Assembly: GCF_037023145.1 (NCBI RefSeq)
Contig: NZ_CP146091.1
Span: 2,666,001-2,730,000 of the forward strand
Direction of reading: 5' to 3'
From: Ralstonia sp. RRA
GTDB taxonomy: Bacteria; Pseudomonadota; Gammaproteobacteria; Burkholderiales; Burkholderiaceae
Length of the DNA: 64,000 nt
In this document: piece by piece, positions 25,555-34,448 of the stretch
Position numbering within the stretch: position 1 is the stretch's first letter
How the letters are laid out: each line of letters begins with the position of its first letter
Position numbers and translations under genes: made by a program
Notes under the pieces: generated by a model
What the model was told of the DNA's origin: nothing
Seen by the model: the letters and a program-made list of their open reading frames with translations, nothing else
Databases searched by the model: none

Positions 25555-25657
25555 AGGGGGTCGCCATCTCGGGCGCGCCTTTCTTTGCCTACTTTCTTTG
25601 GCAAGACAAAGAAAGTAGGTCAGCCCCGGCAGGGGATGAAACAAGAGATGCACCACC

Positions 25658-25699
25658 AAAAAAAAAAACAGGGAACGCACCACAAAGGCCCATTCCCTG
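25658..25699 (-). terminator. terminator of the GntP-family gene
   Basis: CAGGGAA (25669-25675) pairs with TTCCCTG (25693-25699). On the minus strand the hairpin is followed by a run of eleven T (25668-25658). It lies 29 bases after the stop of the leftward permease gene. Confidence 0.7.
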
Positions 25700-25727
25700 C
25701 TGCACCAAAAAACTCACACCAAACCAA

Positions 25728-27128
25728 TCAAACGATGCCGGTCGCGTAAAACACAGCAATCACAAAGAACACAGCCAGCGTCTTGATGATGGTGACGCAA
25801 AACACATCGCGATACGCCTCGCGGTGCGTAAGCCCGGTCACGGCCAGCAGCGTGATCACGGCGCCGTTATGCGGCAGCGTATCCATGCCACCCGAGGCCA
25901 TCGACGCCACGCGGTGCAGCACCTCCATCGGGATACCGGTCGCCTGCGCAGCCTGCACAAACTGATCCGCCATCGCAGCCAGCGCAATGCTCATACCGCC
26001 CGAAGCCGAACCAGTGATACCGGCCAGCGTGCTCACCGTCACGGCTTCATTGACGAGCGGATTCGGAATCGCACGCAGGCCGTCGGCCAGCACCAGGAAG
26101 CCCGGCAGCGCAGCGATCACGCCACCGAAACCGTATTCCGAAGCCGTATTCATCGCGGCCAGCAGCGCGCCGGACACGGCTGCCTTGCTACCCTCGGCAA
26201 AGCGACCCTTCACGGCGCGGAAGCCGAACACCAGCACCACGATGATGCCGATCAGCAGCGCCGCTTCCACGGCCCAGATCGCGGTCAGCTTGTCAGCTTC
26301 AACGGTCAGCGGCTTGGGCAGACCCGGCAGCGCAACCGTGACGACCTTGCCGTACCACGTCGGAATCCAGCGCGTGAACAGCAGGTTCATCACGCCCACC
26401 AACACCAGCGGCGACAGTGCGATCAGCGGGTTTGCCAGCGTGCCGGTCTCGGCCGTTTCCGGCTCGTTCACCAGCTTGGTGAGGCCGTGGTCATAGCCGT
26501 GGCCATTGCGCAGCGCCACGCGGCGGCGCCATTCCAGATACGACATGCCCACCACGATGATGAACAGCGCACCGATCGTACCGAGCCACGGCGCGGCCCA
26601 CGAGGTGGTGTGGAAGAACGTGGTCGGGATGATGTTCTGGATCTGCGGCGTACCCGGCAATGAATCCATCGTGAAGGAGAACGCGCCCAGCGCGATCGTG
26701 CCCGGGATCAGGCGCTTGGGAATGTTGCCCTGGCGGAACATCTCCGCCGCAAACGGGTACACCGCAAACACCACCACGAACAGCGACACGCCGCCGTACG
26801 TCAGCAGCGCGCACACCAGCACGATGGAGAGCATCGCGCGCTTGGCACCCACCACGCGGATGACCGAGGCGACAATCGAGCGCGAAAAGCCCGACAGCTC
26901 GATCACCTTGCCGAACACGGCACCGAGCAGGAACACCGGGAAGTACAGTTTGACGAAGCCGACCATCTTCTCCATGAAGATGCCGGAGAACACCGGCGCC
27001 ACGGCCGATGGATCCGTCAGGAGCACCGCGCCCAGGGCGGCCAGCGGTGCAAACAGGATGACGCTGTAACCGCGGTAGGCGGCAAACATCAGAAATGCCA
27101 GCGCAGCCAGCACGATGATGACGGACAT
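25728..27128 (-). CDS. GntP-family permease
   Basis: 466 residues from the ATG at 27128, with GAGGAG 8 bases upstream; an in-frame ATG 5 codons earlier is less well placed. About 12 membrane segments with GntP-family features: LLTYGGVSLFVVVFAVYPFA, MDSLPGTPQIQNIIPTTFF, EYGFGGVIAALPGF and ASMASGGMDTLPHNGAVITLL. The family takes up gluconate and related hydroxy acids with protons; the GTPQIQN variant occurs in members for hydroxybutyrate or other organic acids, so gluconate is not assured. It is monocistronic with a clear terminator. Confidence 0.88.
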   Translation of the reverse strand: MSVIIVLAALAFLMFAAYRGYSVILFAPLAALGAVLLTDPSAVAPVFSGIFMEKMVGFVKLYFPVFLLGAVFGKVIELSGFSRSIVASVIRVVGAKRAMLSIVLVCALLTYGGVSLFVVVFAVYPFAAEMFRQGNIPKRLIPGTIALGAFSFTMDSLPGTPQIQNIIPTTFFHTTSWAAPWLGTIGALFIIVVGMSYLEWRRRVALRNGHGYDHGLTKLVNEPETAETGTLANPLIALSPLVLVGVMNLLFTRWIPTWYGKVVTVALPGLPKPLTVEADKLTAIWAVEAALLIGIIVVLVFGFRAVKGRFAEGSKAAVSGALLAAMNTASEYGFGGVIAALPGFLVLADGLRAIPNPLVNEAVTVSTLAGITGSASGGMSIALAAMADQFVQAAQATGIPMEVLHRVASMASGGMDTLPHNGAVITLLAVTGLTHREAYRDVFCVTIIKTLAVFFVIAVFYATGIV

Positions 27129-27278
27129 CGACAATCTCCTCACTTTCTTCTTTTAAGAGCGATGGATTGTATGTCGCGATGCAGCAGATGCCGTTACGCA
27201 ATCACGCGTATTGAACTGGCGGCAGAACTGACGTTCAGCCGCGCCAGACGTGTGCTTTCGTCATGTTGAGATGACAGA

Positions 27279-27605
27279 TCAATGACGGTGGCCCCAGCCA
27301 CCGCGGCCGCCCCAGCCCCGGCCTCCCCAGCCGCGATGGCAGCCCCAGCACCCACCGCCGCCAATCCACACGCTGCCGAAAACCGGCGCAGGATAGTAAG
27401 CCGGGCCATAGTAGTAATAAGGGTCGTACGGGTAGGCCGGATACGCTGCCACCGGCGCGGGCGCAACCGCGACGGGAGCGATCGGGTTGCCATAGGCGTC
27501 GTAGTACGGCGCAACCACGCAGCCGCTCAACAAGGCGGTTGCGCACACGGCCAGCGCACCCGGCAGGAGGGCACCCAGGCGGGCGCGTTGCGATGTCGGG
27601 TCCAT
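27279..27605 (-). CDS. small lipoprotein with Tyr/Pro- and Gly/Trp/His-rich tail
   Basis: 108 residues from the ATG at 27605, which follows GGAG by 6 bases. The signal peptide ends at a lipobox LLSGC near residue 26. The mature part is a low-complexity Ala/Pro/Val then Tyr/Pro stretch (YPAYPYDPYYYYGPAYYPAP) and ends in repeats of G-W-G-G-R with His and two Cys. No enzyme domain. Similar tails are seen in small outer-membrane lipoproteins of Burkholderiales; the His/Cys could bind metal. It diverges from the MHS transporter gene. Confidence 0.75.
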   Translation of the reverse strand: MDPTSQRARLGALLPGALAVCATALLSGCVVAPYYDAYGNPIAPVAVAPAPVAAYPAYPYDPYYYYGPAYYPAPVFGSVWIGGGGCWGCHRGWGGRGWGGRGGWGHRH

Positions 27606-27793
27606 GATGTGCTCCGTCAGATGCATGTGCATATGCGTTGGACAGCGTTTGGCCAGTTCGATTCCAAGGACTTTGGATACCGGCACGACGAATCGTTGCC
27701 GAATCACTTAACATGGCCGCTTCGCTGCTGCGCGGGGGAGCTCGGGGGAGAAAACGCGGCAGACGATATCCACACATATTGGAGGACACATCC

Positions 27794-29134
27794 ATGCAAG
27801 CCACCGAAGCCACGACGGCGCCCGCCCAGGGCAATCGTGCACCGGCCCCGGCCATCTCCGCAGCCACCCGACGCAAGGCCATCATCGCCGCCACCATCGG
27901 CAACGGCCTCGAGTGGTTCGACTTCACGGTCTACAGCTTCTTTGCAGTCATCATCGCCCGGCTGTTCTTTCCCACCGGCAACGACTTCACCTCGTTCATG
28001 CTGACGGTCGCCACGTTTGGCGTGGGCTTCTTCATGCGGCCGGTCGGCGCCGTGGTGCTCGGCGTCTATGCCGACCGCGTGGGCCGCAAGGCAGCGCTCA
28101 CGCTCACCATCATGCTGATGGCACTGGGCACGGCCATCATCGGGCTCGCACCCACGTATTCGCAAATCGGCATCGGCGCACCGATCCTGATCGTGATCGC
28201 GCGGCTCATCCAGGGCTTTTCGGCCGGCGGTGAAGTCGGCGGTGCCACGGCCTTCCTGATCGAGTATTCGCCTGACGAGCGCCGCGGCTACTTCGCCAGC
28301 TGGCAGCAGGCGAGCCAGGGCATCTCGTTCATCCTTGGCGCGGCCATGGGTGCGATCGTCACCAACGGCCTGTCGCCCGAGCAGATCGACGCCTGGGGCT
28401 GGCGCATTCCGTTCCTGTTCGGCCTGCTGATCGGCCCGGTCGGCATGTACATCCGTTCGCACCTGCATGAGCCGCCTGCATTTGAAAAACAGAAGGCCAA
28501 GGCCGAGAAGGAATCGCGCCTCGCGCCGCTGTCGCAGGTGCTGCGCGATCATCCGCGCGAAGTGCTCGGCGGCCTGGGCGTGACCATCCTGTGGACGGTC
28601 TGCACGTACACGCTGGTGTTCTACATGCCGACGTACGCCAAGCAGCAGCTCGGCCTGCCGCTGGGCGCGACGTTCCAGTCGACAGCGCTGTGCGGCGCGA
28701 TCATCTTCGTGCTGTGCCCGATCATGGGCACGCTGTCGGATCGCATCGGCCGCAAGCGCATGCTGGGGACGGTGGCGCTCATCATCGCCGCAGCAGCGTA
28801 TCCGCTCTTCCACTGGCTGAACGTCAACCCGACCGTGCAGACGCTGCTGCAGGTGCAGGTGATCCTGGGTGTGCTGCTGGCGGCGTTCACCGGCCCGGCG
28901 CCGGCCGTGCTGGCCGAGCAGTTCCCGACAGCGGTGCGCTCCACCGGCCTGTCCATTTCTTACAACCTGGCGGTGACGATCTTCGGCGGCTTTGCTCCGC
29001 TGATCGTGACGTGGCTGATCGCCAGCACAGGCAGCAAGCTGGCGCCGTCGTATTACGTAATGGTCGCGGCCATCATCAGCGTGTTCGCGCTGTCGCTGAT
29101 GCACGATCGCACAGGCAAGCCGATCGAGAAGTAA
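27794..29134 (+). CDS. MHS-family MFS symporter (citrate/dicarboxylate type)
   Basis: 446 residues with 12 helices, from the ATG at 27794 placed 8 bases after GGAGG. Family motifs: AATIGNGLEWFDFTVYSFF, ADRVGRKAALTLTIMLMA, GFSAGGEVGGATAFLIEYSP and the central AWGWRIPFLFGLLIGPVG. It belongs with the CitA/KgtP/proline-betaine symporters. It is a paralogue of the transporter at 2342, with the same layout. A strong terminator directly follows the stop and is shared with the convergent gene's 3' end. The substrate is unknown. Confidence 0.88.
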   Translation: MQATEATTAPAQGNRAPAPAISAATRRKAIIAATIGNGLEWFDFTVYSFFAVIIARLFFPTGNDFTSFMLTVATFGVGFFMRPVGAVVLGVYADRVGRKAALTLTIMLMALGTAIIGLAPTYSQIGIGAPILIVIARLIQGFSAGGEVGGATAFLIEYSPDERRGYFASWQQASQGISFILGAAMGAIVTNGLSPEQIDAWGWRIPFLFGLLIGPVGMYIRSHLHEPPAFEKQKAKAEKESRLAPLSQVLRDHPREVLGGLGVTILWTVCTYTLVFYMPTYAKQQLGLPLGATFQSTALCGAIIFVLCPIMGTLSDRIGRKRMLGTVALIIAAAAYPLFHWLNVNPTVQTLLQVQVILGVLLAAFTGPAPAVLAEQFPTAVRSTGLSISYNLAVTIFGGFAPLIVTWLIASTGSKLAPSYYVMVAAIISVFALSLMHDRTGKPIEK

Positions 29135-29156
29135 CCGCTTGAAATCAATCAGGCGA

Positions 29157-29194
29157 GAACGGCCGGTGGCTCAACCCACCGGCCGTTCGTCTTT
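29157..29194 (+). terminator. terminator of the MHS transporter gene, overlapping a convergent 3' end
   Basis: A perfect 13-bp stem (29157-29169 with 29176-29188, loop of 6) is followed by GTCTTTT. It includes the last codons and stop of the leftward NAD-binding gene (stop at 29171-29173). Confidence 0.8.
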
Positions 29195-29923
29195 TGCGGC
29201 CAGCAGCGCGGCGTTCTCCAGCACACGCACACCGGGCGCATCCACACGTGCTGCGCTCACCAACGCTGCCGCCACCGATTCCGCCGGCACGGGCCGCCAC
29301 GCGGTCGGCACCATCCATCCGATTGCGTGCGACAGATTTTGTGCAATGCATTCGCCGAAGCGGAATTCGCTGCGTTTGCCGAGCAGCAGCGACGGCCGCA
29401 CGATCGTGACCGATGGAAAGCCGATCGACAGGATCTCTGCTTCCACCTCACCCTTGCAGCGATTGTAAAAAACACCCGAGCGCGCATCGGCGCCCAGCGC
29501 GCTTACCAGCAGGAAATGATGTGCCCCGGCCGCGAACGCGCGCCGCGCCAGTTCCGCCGGATAGTCGACATCAACACGCCGGAATGCTGCCTGCGATCCG
29601 GCCTGGCGAATGGTCGTGCCCAGCGCGCAAATAACGATATCTGCAGCCAGGGCGGTGTCCGCCTCGGGGGCGTCCAGCCGATCGAAATCGACCACGCGCT
29701 CGCGCAGTCTGCCGGGCATGGCCTGCCCTGCTGTCAAGGCCCCCTGCCGGCGGACCAGCGCTGTCACGCTGCCGGCCCAGGTCTGGGCGACCAGGCGGCG
29801 CACCACCGCGCTGCCCACCAATCCATTGGCGCCGGCCACCAGCACGGCCGGTCCGCGTGGCTGTTCGGCGGCATCGCCATCGCCCGCGAAGCCTTGTGCG
29901 ACAGGCGTTTGCGAACTCGACAT
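29171..29923 (-). CDS. atypical SDR / NAD(P)-binding protein
   Basis: 250 residues from the ATG at 29923, which has TGGAG about 7 bases before it. A Rossmann motif VAGANGLVGSAVVRRL at about 29-44, then DIVICALGTTIRQAGSQ and the active-site-like VDVDYPAELARRAFAAG place it with the NAD(P)-binding SDR relatives of HTATIP2/YbjT type. There is no YxxxK active-site pair of classical SDRs, although FYNRCKGEVE sits in the equivalent place. It may act in redox sensing or nucleotide-sugar-like epimerisation; function unassigned. It converges on the MHS gene and diverges from the HU gene. Confidence 0.8.
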   Translation of the reverse strand: MSSSQTPVAQGFAGDGDAAEQPRGPAVLVAGANGLVGSAVVRRLVAQTWAGSVTALVRRQGALTAGQAMPGRLRERVVDFDRLDAPEADTALAADIVICALGTTIRQAGSQAAFRRVDVDYPAELARRAFAAGAHHFLLVSALGADARSGVFYNRCKGEVEAEILSIGFPSVTIVRPSLLLGKRSEFRFGECIAQNLSHAIGWMVPTAWRPVPAESVAAALVSAARVDAPGVRVLENAALLAAKDERPVG

Positions 29924-30164
29924 GATGTTCTCCATGAGGTTGGCATTGGCTGCAAACACACAGTGTACGGCGGCTTTCGCACCGGTTTCCGACGGCGGGC
30001 CTGCGCGCTTTCGGTGCATTTCGGGTGCGGACAACGCTGAAGGAAATGCAAACAAACCCTGTCGATATCAGGTGTTTCCCGTATGCCCGCCCCGCAAACG
30101 TAGACAGGACAAGTGTCGGTTGCGAGCAACGGCCCGCAAAGCCTTGCAGGGAGGGGATGTGCAA

Positions 30165-30190
30165 CCCTTCGCAACGGTGATATAAAACGG
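30165..30190 (+). promoter_or_regulatory. candidate promoter of the HU gene
   Basis: TATAAA at 30181-30186 lies 50 bases before the start codon and suits a -10 element; the -35 element is unclear (TGTGCA near 30158). The rest of the divergent spacer 29924-30235 has no open frame worth reporting. Confidence 0.35.
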
Positions 30191-30235
30191 GTCGCAGTAC
30201 AACGCTGTCCAACAAACCTGATGTGGGGAACTGAC

Positions 30236-30520
30236 ATGACGACCAAATCCGAACTCGTAGCCGCCATTGCAAAAGACGCAGAACTGAGCAACGCCGCCGC
30301 CGAGCGCGCGCTGAACTCCGCGCTGGAAAACATCAAGAAGACCGTCGCCAAGGGCGGCACCATCACGCTGGTTGGCTTCGGTTCGTTCTCGTCGGGCAAG
30401 CGTGCTGCACGCACCGGCCGCAACCCGCGCACCGGCGAAGCCATCAAGATCCCGGCAACCAAGACCGTGAAGTTCACGGCTGGCAAGGGCTTCAAGGACG
30501 CCGTGAACAAGAAGAAGTAA
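30236..30520 (+). CDS. HU-family nucleoid DNA-binding protein
   Basis: 94 residues, the standard HU length, from the ATG at 30236 with GGGGA 6 bases upstream. The N-terminal dimerising helices ([24 protein letters not shown]) and the DNA-bending arm ([28 protein letters not shown], read in two halves) match the family, with Lys-rich C-terminus. It compacts DNA and assists replication and recombination as a dimer. Strong ribosome site and strong terminator suit a highly expressed gene. Whether it is the hupA or hupB copy is not decidable. Confidence 0.94.
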   Translation: MTTKSELVAAIAKDAELSNAAAERALNSALENIKKTVAKGGTITLVGFGSFSSGKRAARTGRNPRTGEAIKIPATKTVKFTAGKGFKDAVNKKK

Positions 30521-30558
30521 GAGTCTTCTGCCGAGCTCTACGGAGCCGGGAGACTTGC

Positions 30559-30587
30559 AAGGGACCCTTTAAGGGTCCCTTTTCTTT
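30559..30587 (+). terminator. terminator of the HU gene
   Basis: The 7-bp stem GGGACCC (30561-30567) with GGGTCCC (30573-30579) is extended by flanking A-T pairs and followed by TTTTCTTTT. Confidence 0.85.
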
Positions 30588-30614
30588 TGACTGCTTTTTG
30601 CCTGAGCGCAAAGA

Positions 30615-31193
30615 TCAGGCGATCGGCCAGAGCGCCACCAGATAGCCGACCGACCCGACGCGCGCAACCAGCGTGTCGTTGCCCGACGGCACGTCCAGCC
30701 ACACCGCTGCGCCCCGCGGCACATCCACACCGTCAAGCGACAGCGCGCCGTGCACGCAATAGATCAGCCACTGCATGCGCGCGTGCCTGATCGGCAGCGA
30801 CCGGCGCTCACCAGCAACCAGCGTGATCGACTCCGCGTGATGCGCCCAGGTGTCGCGGCGCGTCATCACGTTGAAGTCCGACAGCGGCGCATCGAGCGTG
30901 GCATGAATATCCACTTCGCCGGGAAAGCGCGTGGGGGCCTCGCCCGGCGCAAGCGAAACGACGTCACCATCCGCGCGATGCATCGTCAGCCGCCCACCCG
31001 CGATCACCGCCAGCGAGCGATCGATACCAGCAAAACGCGAAAACGGCCCCGCAGCATCGACCTGCGCTGTGCTGATGCGCCAGTCGAAGGTGTCGAGCGT
31101 GGCGCCTTCGGGTGCGATGGCGATTTCGGTGGTGACACCGCCGCCGTTCTTCCACGGCATGCGGCGCATTGCGTCTGCAGGAATCAGCTTCAT
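30615..31193 (-). CDS. hutD: HutD-family cupin
   Basis: 192 residues from the ATG at 31193, overlapping the hutG stop by 4 bases (ATGA). HutD features: [19 protein letters not shown] near the start, [21 protein letters not shown], and a double-cupin fold ending in [13 protein letters not shown]. HutD is a small protein linked to histidine utilisation; it is thought to bind urocanate or formylated glutamates and tune pathway flux. The last gene of the IclR-ABC-hutG-hutD operon, so its role here supports histidine breakdown. Confidence 0.9.
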   Translation of the reverse strand: MKLIPADAMRRMPWKNGGGVTTEIAIAPEGATLDTFDWRISTAQVDAAGPFSRFAGIDRSLAVIAGGRLTMHRADGDVVSLAPGEAPTRFPGEVDIHATLDAPLSDFNVMTRRDTWAHHAESITLVAGERRSLPIRHARMQWLIYCVHGALSLDGVDVPRGAAVWLDVPSGNDTLVARVGSVGYLVALWPIA

Positions 31194-32149
31194 TGGCGGC
31201 GCAGCAGGTGATATGCCAGGCGTGCGGCCACACGCACGGTGCGGCGGTCCTGGTCGTATTCGGGGTTGGTCTCGGCGATGTCCGCCACGCGCACCTTGCC
31301 CGTGGCACATACATGCTGCACGAGCGCTTCGAGCACCGGCAGCGTGATGCCGTACGCAGCGGGCGCAGATACACCGGGCGCGAAGGCGGCAGCCAGCACG
31401 TCCATGTCGATGGTCAGGTAGACGTGATCGACATCGGCCAGCCACACATCCAGATCGGCCATGCGCGCATCGAGATGGCGCTCCTGCACATCGGTGTCTT
31501 CCACGTAGTGCGCGTGCAGCGCATCGGCACGATCGAACAGCGCGGGCGTGTTGGACAGGCGGCTCACGCCCAGGCAGCAATACGTCAGGTCGATACTGTG
31601 CGCGGCACAGTCTTCGGCGATCTGGTCGAACGGTGTGCCGGAGTTGCCGGGGCGGCTCGTGCGCAGATCGAAATGCGCGTCAAAGTTGACGATGGCCAGA
31701 CGCCCGCGCAGGCCCTGTTTCTGCCAGTGCTTGCGCAGGCCCTGGTACGTGCCGAACGCAACCTCGTGGCCACCACCCAGCACCACCGGACGCGCGCCCG
31801 CATCGAGCAGATCGAAGACAGCATCACCGAGCGCGGCTTGCGCACCCTCCAGATCACCATCATCGCAAGTGACATCACCCGCGTCGGCGAGCACGGCAAG
31901 ACCGTGCGCAGGCACGTTCGCCAACGCACGACGAATCTCACGCGGGGCCTGCGCGGAACCGGCACGACCGTGGTTGCGCAGCACGCCGGCATCGCACGCA
32001 AAGCCGAGCACGGCAGGCGCACCGGAGAGCGCCGTGACATAGGCAGACCGCACAACCTGGAACAGTCGCGTGACGTCGCCGCGCTCGCCTGTGTCATCAC
32101 GGCCCTGCCAGATAGAAGCATCGAATGTCATCACCTTGTGCATGGTCAT
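31190..32149 (-). CDS. hutG: formimidoylglutamase
   Basis: 319 residues of the arginase/ureohydrolase family. Manganese ligands are present in [21 protein letters not shown] and [18 protein letters not shown], in the family order. HutG hydrolyses N-formimidoyl-L-glutamate to glutamate and formamide, the last step of one histidine route. Its ATG at 32149 overlaps the stop of the ABC ATPase gene (ATGA), and its stop overlaps hutD, so all are coupled. Agmatinase or another ureohydrolase role is the alternative, but the hutD neighbour argues for HutG. Confidence 0.92.
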   Translation of the reverse strand: MTMHKVMTFDASIWQGRDDTGERGDVTRLFQVVRSAYVTALSGAPAVLGFACDAGVLRNHGRAGSAQAPREIRRALANVPAHGLAVLADAGDVTCDDGDLEGAQAALGDAVFDLLDAGARPVVLGGGHEVAFGTYQGLRKHWQKQGLRGRLAIVNFDAHFDLRTSRPGNSGTPFDQIAEDCAAHSIDLTYCCLGVSRLSNTPALFDRADALHAHYVEDTDVQERHLDARMADLDVWLADVDHVYLTIDMDVLAAAFAPGVSAPAAYGITLPVLEALVQHVCATGKVRVADIAETNPEYDQDRRTVRVAARLAYHLLRRQ

Positions 32150-32946
32150 GAACGCGTGAGCACCGCTTGCAGGAACGAACGCGTACGCGCCTCCTTGGGT
32201 TCTCCAAAGATGACCGACGGTGGCCCGGCTTCGACGATGCCGCCGCCATCCATCACCACCACCACGTCGGCCACTTCGCGTGCGAAGCCCATCTCATGCG
32301 TGACGACCAGCATCGTCATGCCTTCCTTGGCGAGCAGCTTCATCACCTGTAGCACCTCGCCGACGAGCTCGGGGTCAAGCGCAGACGTCGGCTCGTCGAA
32401 CAGCATCACTTTCGGCCGCATCGCCAGCGCGCGGGCAATCGCGACGCGCTGCTTCTGGCCGCCGGAGAGGCTTGCAGGCATCGCATCGGCCTTGTGTGCC
32501 AGGCCCACTTTCTGCAGCAGTTCGCGCGCTTCCGTTTCAGCCTCGTGCTTGGACTTATTGCGCAGCATGCGCGGGCCGATGGTGACGTTGTGCAGCACCG
32601 ACAGATGCGGGAACAGGTTGAACGACTGGAACACCATGCCGACCTGCTGACGCAGGTGGTTGAGGTCGCTCTCGGGCAGCATCGTGCCGTTGTCGATCAG
32701 TCGCTTGCCGCAGATGTCGATGGTGCCGCCCTCGGGCACTTCCAACCCGTTGCAGCAGCGCAGGAACGTGCTCTTGCCCGAGCCGCTGGGGCCGATGACG
32801 ACCACCACCTGCGAGGCATCGACCTCGAAGTCGATGCCTTTGAGCACGGTGTGATCGCCGTACGATTTGGTGAGACCGCGGATCTGGATCATCGGTACAT
32901 CCAGCGCGGATTTCAAAGTTTGCGGATTCGCGTTTGCCATGTTCAT
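32146..32946 (-). CDS. polar amino-acid ABC transporter ATPase
   Basis: 266 residues. Walker [11 protein letters not shown]-loop [13 protein letters not shown], signature [16 protein letters not shown], Walker [14 protein letters not shown] and the switch His in [14 protein letters not shown] are all intact, and the sequence is of the GlnQ/HisP class. It powers import by the permease encoded just before it (4-base overlap at 32943-32946). It is followed, also with a 4-base overlap, by hutG, which suggests histidine or a breakdown product as cargo. Confidence 0.93.
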   Translation of the reverse strand: MNMANANPQTLKSALDVPMIQIRGLTKSYGDHTVLKGIDFEVDASQVVVVIGPSGSGKSTFLRCCNGLEVPEGGTIDICGKRLIDNGTMLPESDLNHLRQQVGMVFQSFNLFPHLSVLHNVTIGPRMLRNKSKHEAETEARELLQKVGLAHKADAMPASLSGGQKQRVAIARALAMRPKVMLFDEPTSALDPELVGEVLQVMKLLAKEGMTMLVVTHEMGFAREVADVVVVMDGGGIVEAGPPSVIFGEPKEARTRSFLQAVLTRS

Positions 32947-33611
32947 TGCACCATGCCTCCCGCACGGATGTTGCGTTCAAGGCGATGCAGCAAGTAGCTC
33001 GCCGCACTGGTCAGCACCAGATACACCAGCGCAATCGCCAGGTACACCTCCAGCGAGCGGTACGACACGCTGATGATCTTCTGCCCTTCGTGCATCAGGT
33101 CGTGAATGGTCAGCAGCGACACCAGCGCCGAGTTCTTGATCAGCGCGATGAACTCGTTGCCCAGCGGCGGGATCATCCGCACCACGGCCTGCGGCAGAAT
33201 GATCGCGCGCATCGACTGCGCCGACGACATGCCGATCGAGCGCGCGGCCTCCATCTGCCCACGATCCACCGATTGGATCGCGCCGCGCACGATCTCCGAC
33301 ACATAGGCGCCGGAGTACACGCCCAGGCCCAGCACGCCGCACACGAAGGCCGGCAACAGGATGTCGAACTGCGGCAGCCCGAAGAACAGCAGGAAGAGCT
33401 GCACCAGCAGCGGCGTGCCGCGGATGAACGTCACGTACACAGTACAGATGCCGTAGACGAAGCGCCGGCGCGGGTTCAGCCGCCCGATGCCAACCAGCAG
33501 GCCCAGCACGCAGCCGAGCATCAGCGCGACAGCCGTCACCTCCACGGTGACGAGCGCACCGTGGAGGATGTCCGTCCATCCCGCCCAGACAGGAGAAAAA
33601 TCCAATTCCAT
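32943..33611 (-). CDS. polar amino-acid ABC transporter permease
   Basis: 222 residues with about five membrane helices and the HEQ-type family loop ([43 protein letters not shown], seen in parts at 145-185). It resembles GlnP/HisM. Only one permease gene is present, so it probably works as a homodimer. It starts 18 bases after the binding-protein stop and overlaps the ATPase gene. Confidence 0.92.
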   Translation of the reverse strand: MELDFSPVWAGWTDILHGALVTVEVTAVALMLGCVLGLLVGIGRLNPRRRFVYGICTVYVTFIRGTPLLVQLFLLFFGLPQFDILLPAFVCGVLGLGVYSGAYVSEIVRGAIQSVDRGQMEAARSIGMSSAQSMRAIILPQAVVRMIPPLGNEFIALIKNSALVSLLTIHDLMHEGQKIISVSYRSLEVYLAIALVYLVLTSAASYLLHRLERNIRAGGMVQ

Positions 33612-33629
33612 CAGTGTGTCCGTCGGTTG

Positions 33630-34385
33630 TTACTTGGCGTCGGGGCCAAACCACTTCTTGAGGATCTGCGCGTACGTACCGTCAGCCTTGATCTTCTCGA
33701 GCGCGGCGTTCAGCGCCTTGGTCAGCTCAGGCTGGTCACGGCGCACGGCAATGCCGTATTCCTCGGTCGTCAGTGCCGGCTCGACCAGGCGCAGGCCCGG
33801 ACGCGCCTTGACGTAGTACGCCGCAGCGGGGCGACCCGTGACGGCTGCATCGGCACGGCCGATCTCAACGAGGTTGAACATCTGCTCGTTCTTCTCGACT
33901 TCCACGCGCTCGACCTTCGGATAGTTCTCACGCAGGTAGTTGACCGACTTGGTGCCCACCTGCACGCTCACCTTCTTGCCGTTCAGGTCAGCCGGCGTCT
34001 TGATGGTCGTGTTGCCCTGCTTGACCAGCGCAACCAGGCCACCGTGGTAGTACGGCACCGTGAAGTCGACCACCTTCTTGCGCTCCTCGGTGATGTAGAT
34101 GCCCGAGATGGCCACGTCGAAGCGGCGCGAGATCAGGCCCGGCACGAGGCCCTTGAAGTCGATGTCGGTCCACTCGACCGGGCGGCCCATGGTGCGGGCC
34201 AGCGCTTCGATCAGATCCACATCAAAGCCGGTGCGCTTGCCGCCCTCGACAAACTCCATCGGCGCGAAGGTGGCATCGGTGGCCACGCGCAGCGGCTCGC
34301 CTGCAGCGTGCGCAGCGGTAGCGAAGGACGCCGCAGCGGACAACGCCACGGCACAAGCCAGCATAAAACGACGGCGATTCCCCAT
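33630..34385 (-). CDS. polar amino-acid ABC transporter substrate-binding protein
   Basis: 251 residues from the ATG at 34385, 7 bases after AGGAG. A signal peptide (GNRRRFMLACAVALSAAAS, cut near AHA-A at about 28) sends it to the periplasm. The SBP family-3 fold is clear: LRVATDATFAPMEFVEGGKRTGFDVDL in two parts, then FKGLVPGLISRRFDVAISG. Ligand contacts of this family (an Arg near 84 region in ISGIYITEERKK) fit a polar or basic amino acid. Operon context with hutG and hutD makes histidine the best guess. Confidence 0.92.
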   Translation of the reverse strand: MGNRRRFMLACAVALSAAASFATAAHAAGEPLRVATDATFAPMEFVEGGKRTGFDVDLIEALARTMGRPVEWTDIDFKGLVPGLISRRFDVAISGIYITEERKKVVDFTVPYYHGGLVALVKQGNTTIKTPADLNGKKVSVQVGTKSVNYLRENYPKVERVEVEKNEQMFNLVEIGRADAAVTGRPAAAYYVKARPGLRLVEPALTTEEYGIAVRRDQPELTKALNAALEKIKADGTYAQILKKWFGPDAK

Positions 34386-34448
34386 GAGTGGTCTCCTAAT
34401 GTGCATGTGGGGTGGGAAAAAGTATTCGAAGCGTTCGAAGACGAAGAA

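Larger units (their letters stand above)
25161..25640. repeat. nested inverted-repeat element (non-coding)
   Basis: A 72-bp outer arm (25161-25232) is repeated inverted at 25569-25640 with few mismatches; positions pair so that left plus right equals 50801. Its core is ACTTTCTTTGTCTTGCC followed by AAAGAAAGTA. Inside are two long hairpins (25232-25347 and 25462-25554) that are inverted copies of each other, and a smaller central hairpin. Open frames through it are long on both strands but are by-products of the symmetry. It looks like a composite of the intergenic repeats found in Burkholderiales and Xanthomonas genomes; it has no transposase. It fills the gap between the TSUP and GntP genes. 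Confidence 0.85.

Noticed and set aside
30559..30587. Bidirectional terminator also ending the hutD operon
   Set aside because: The T-run is only on the rightward side; on the minus strand the hairpin is followed by a mixed sequence, so I assign it only to the HU gene.
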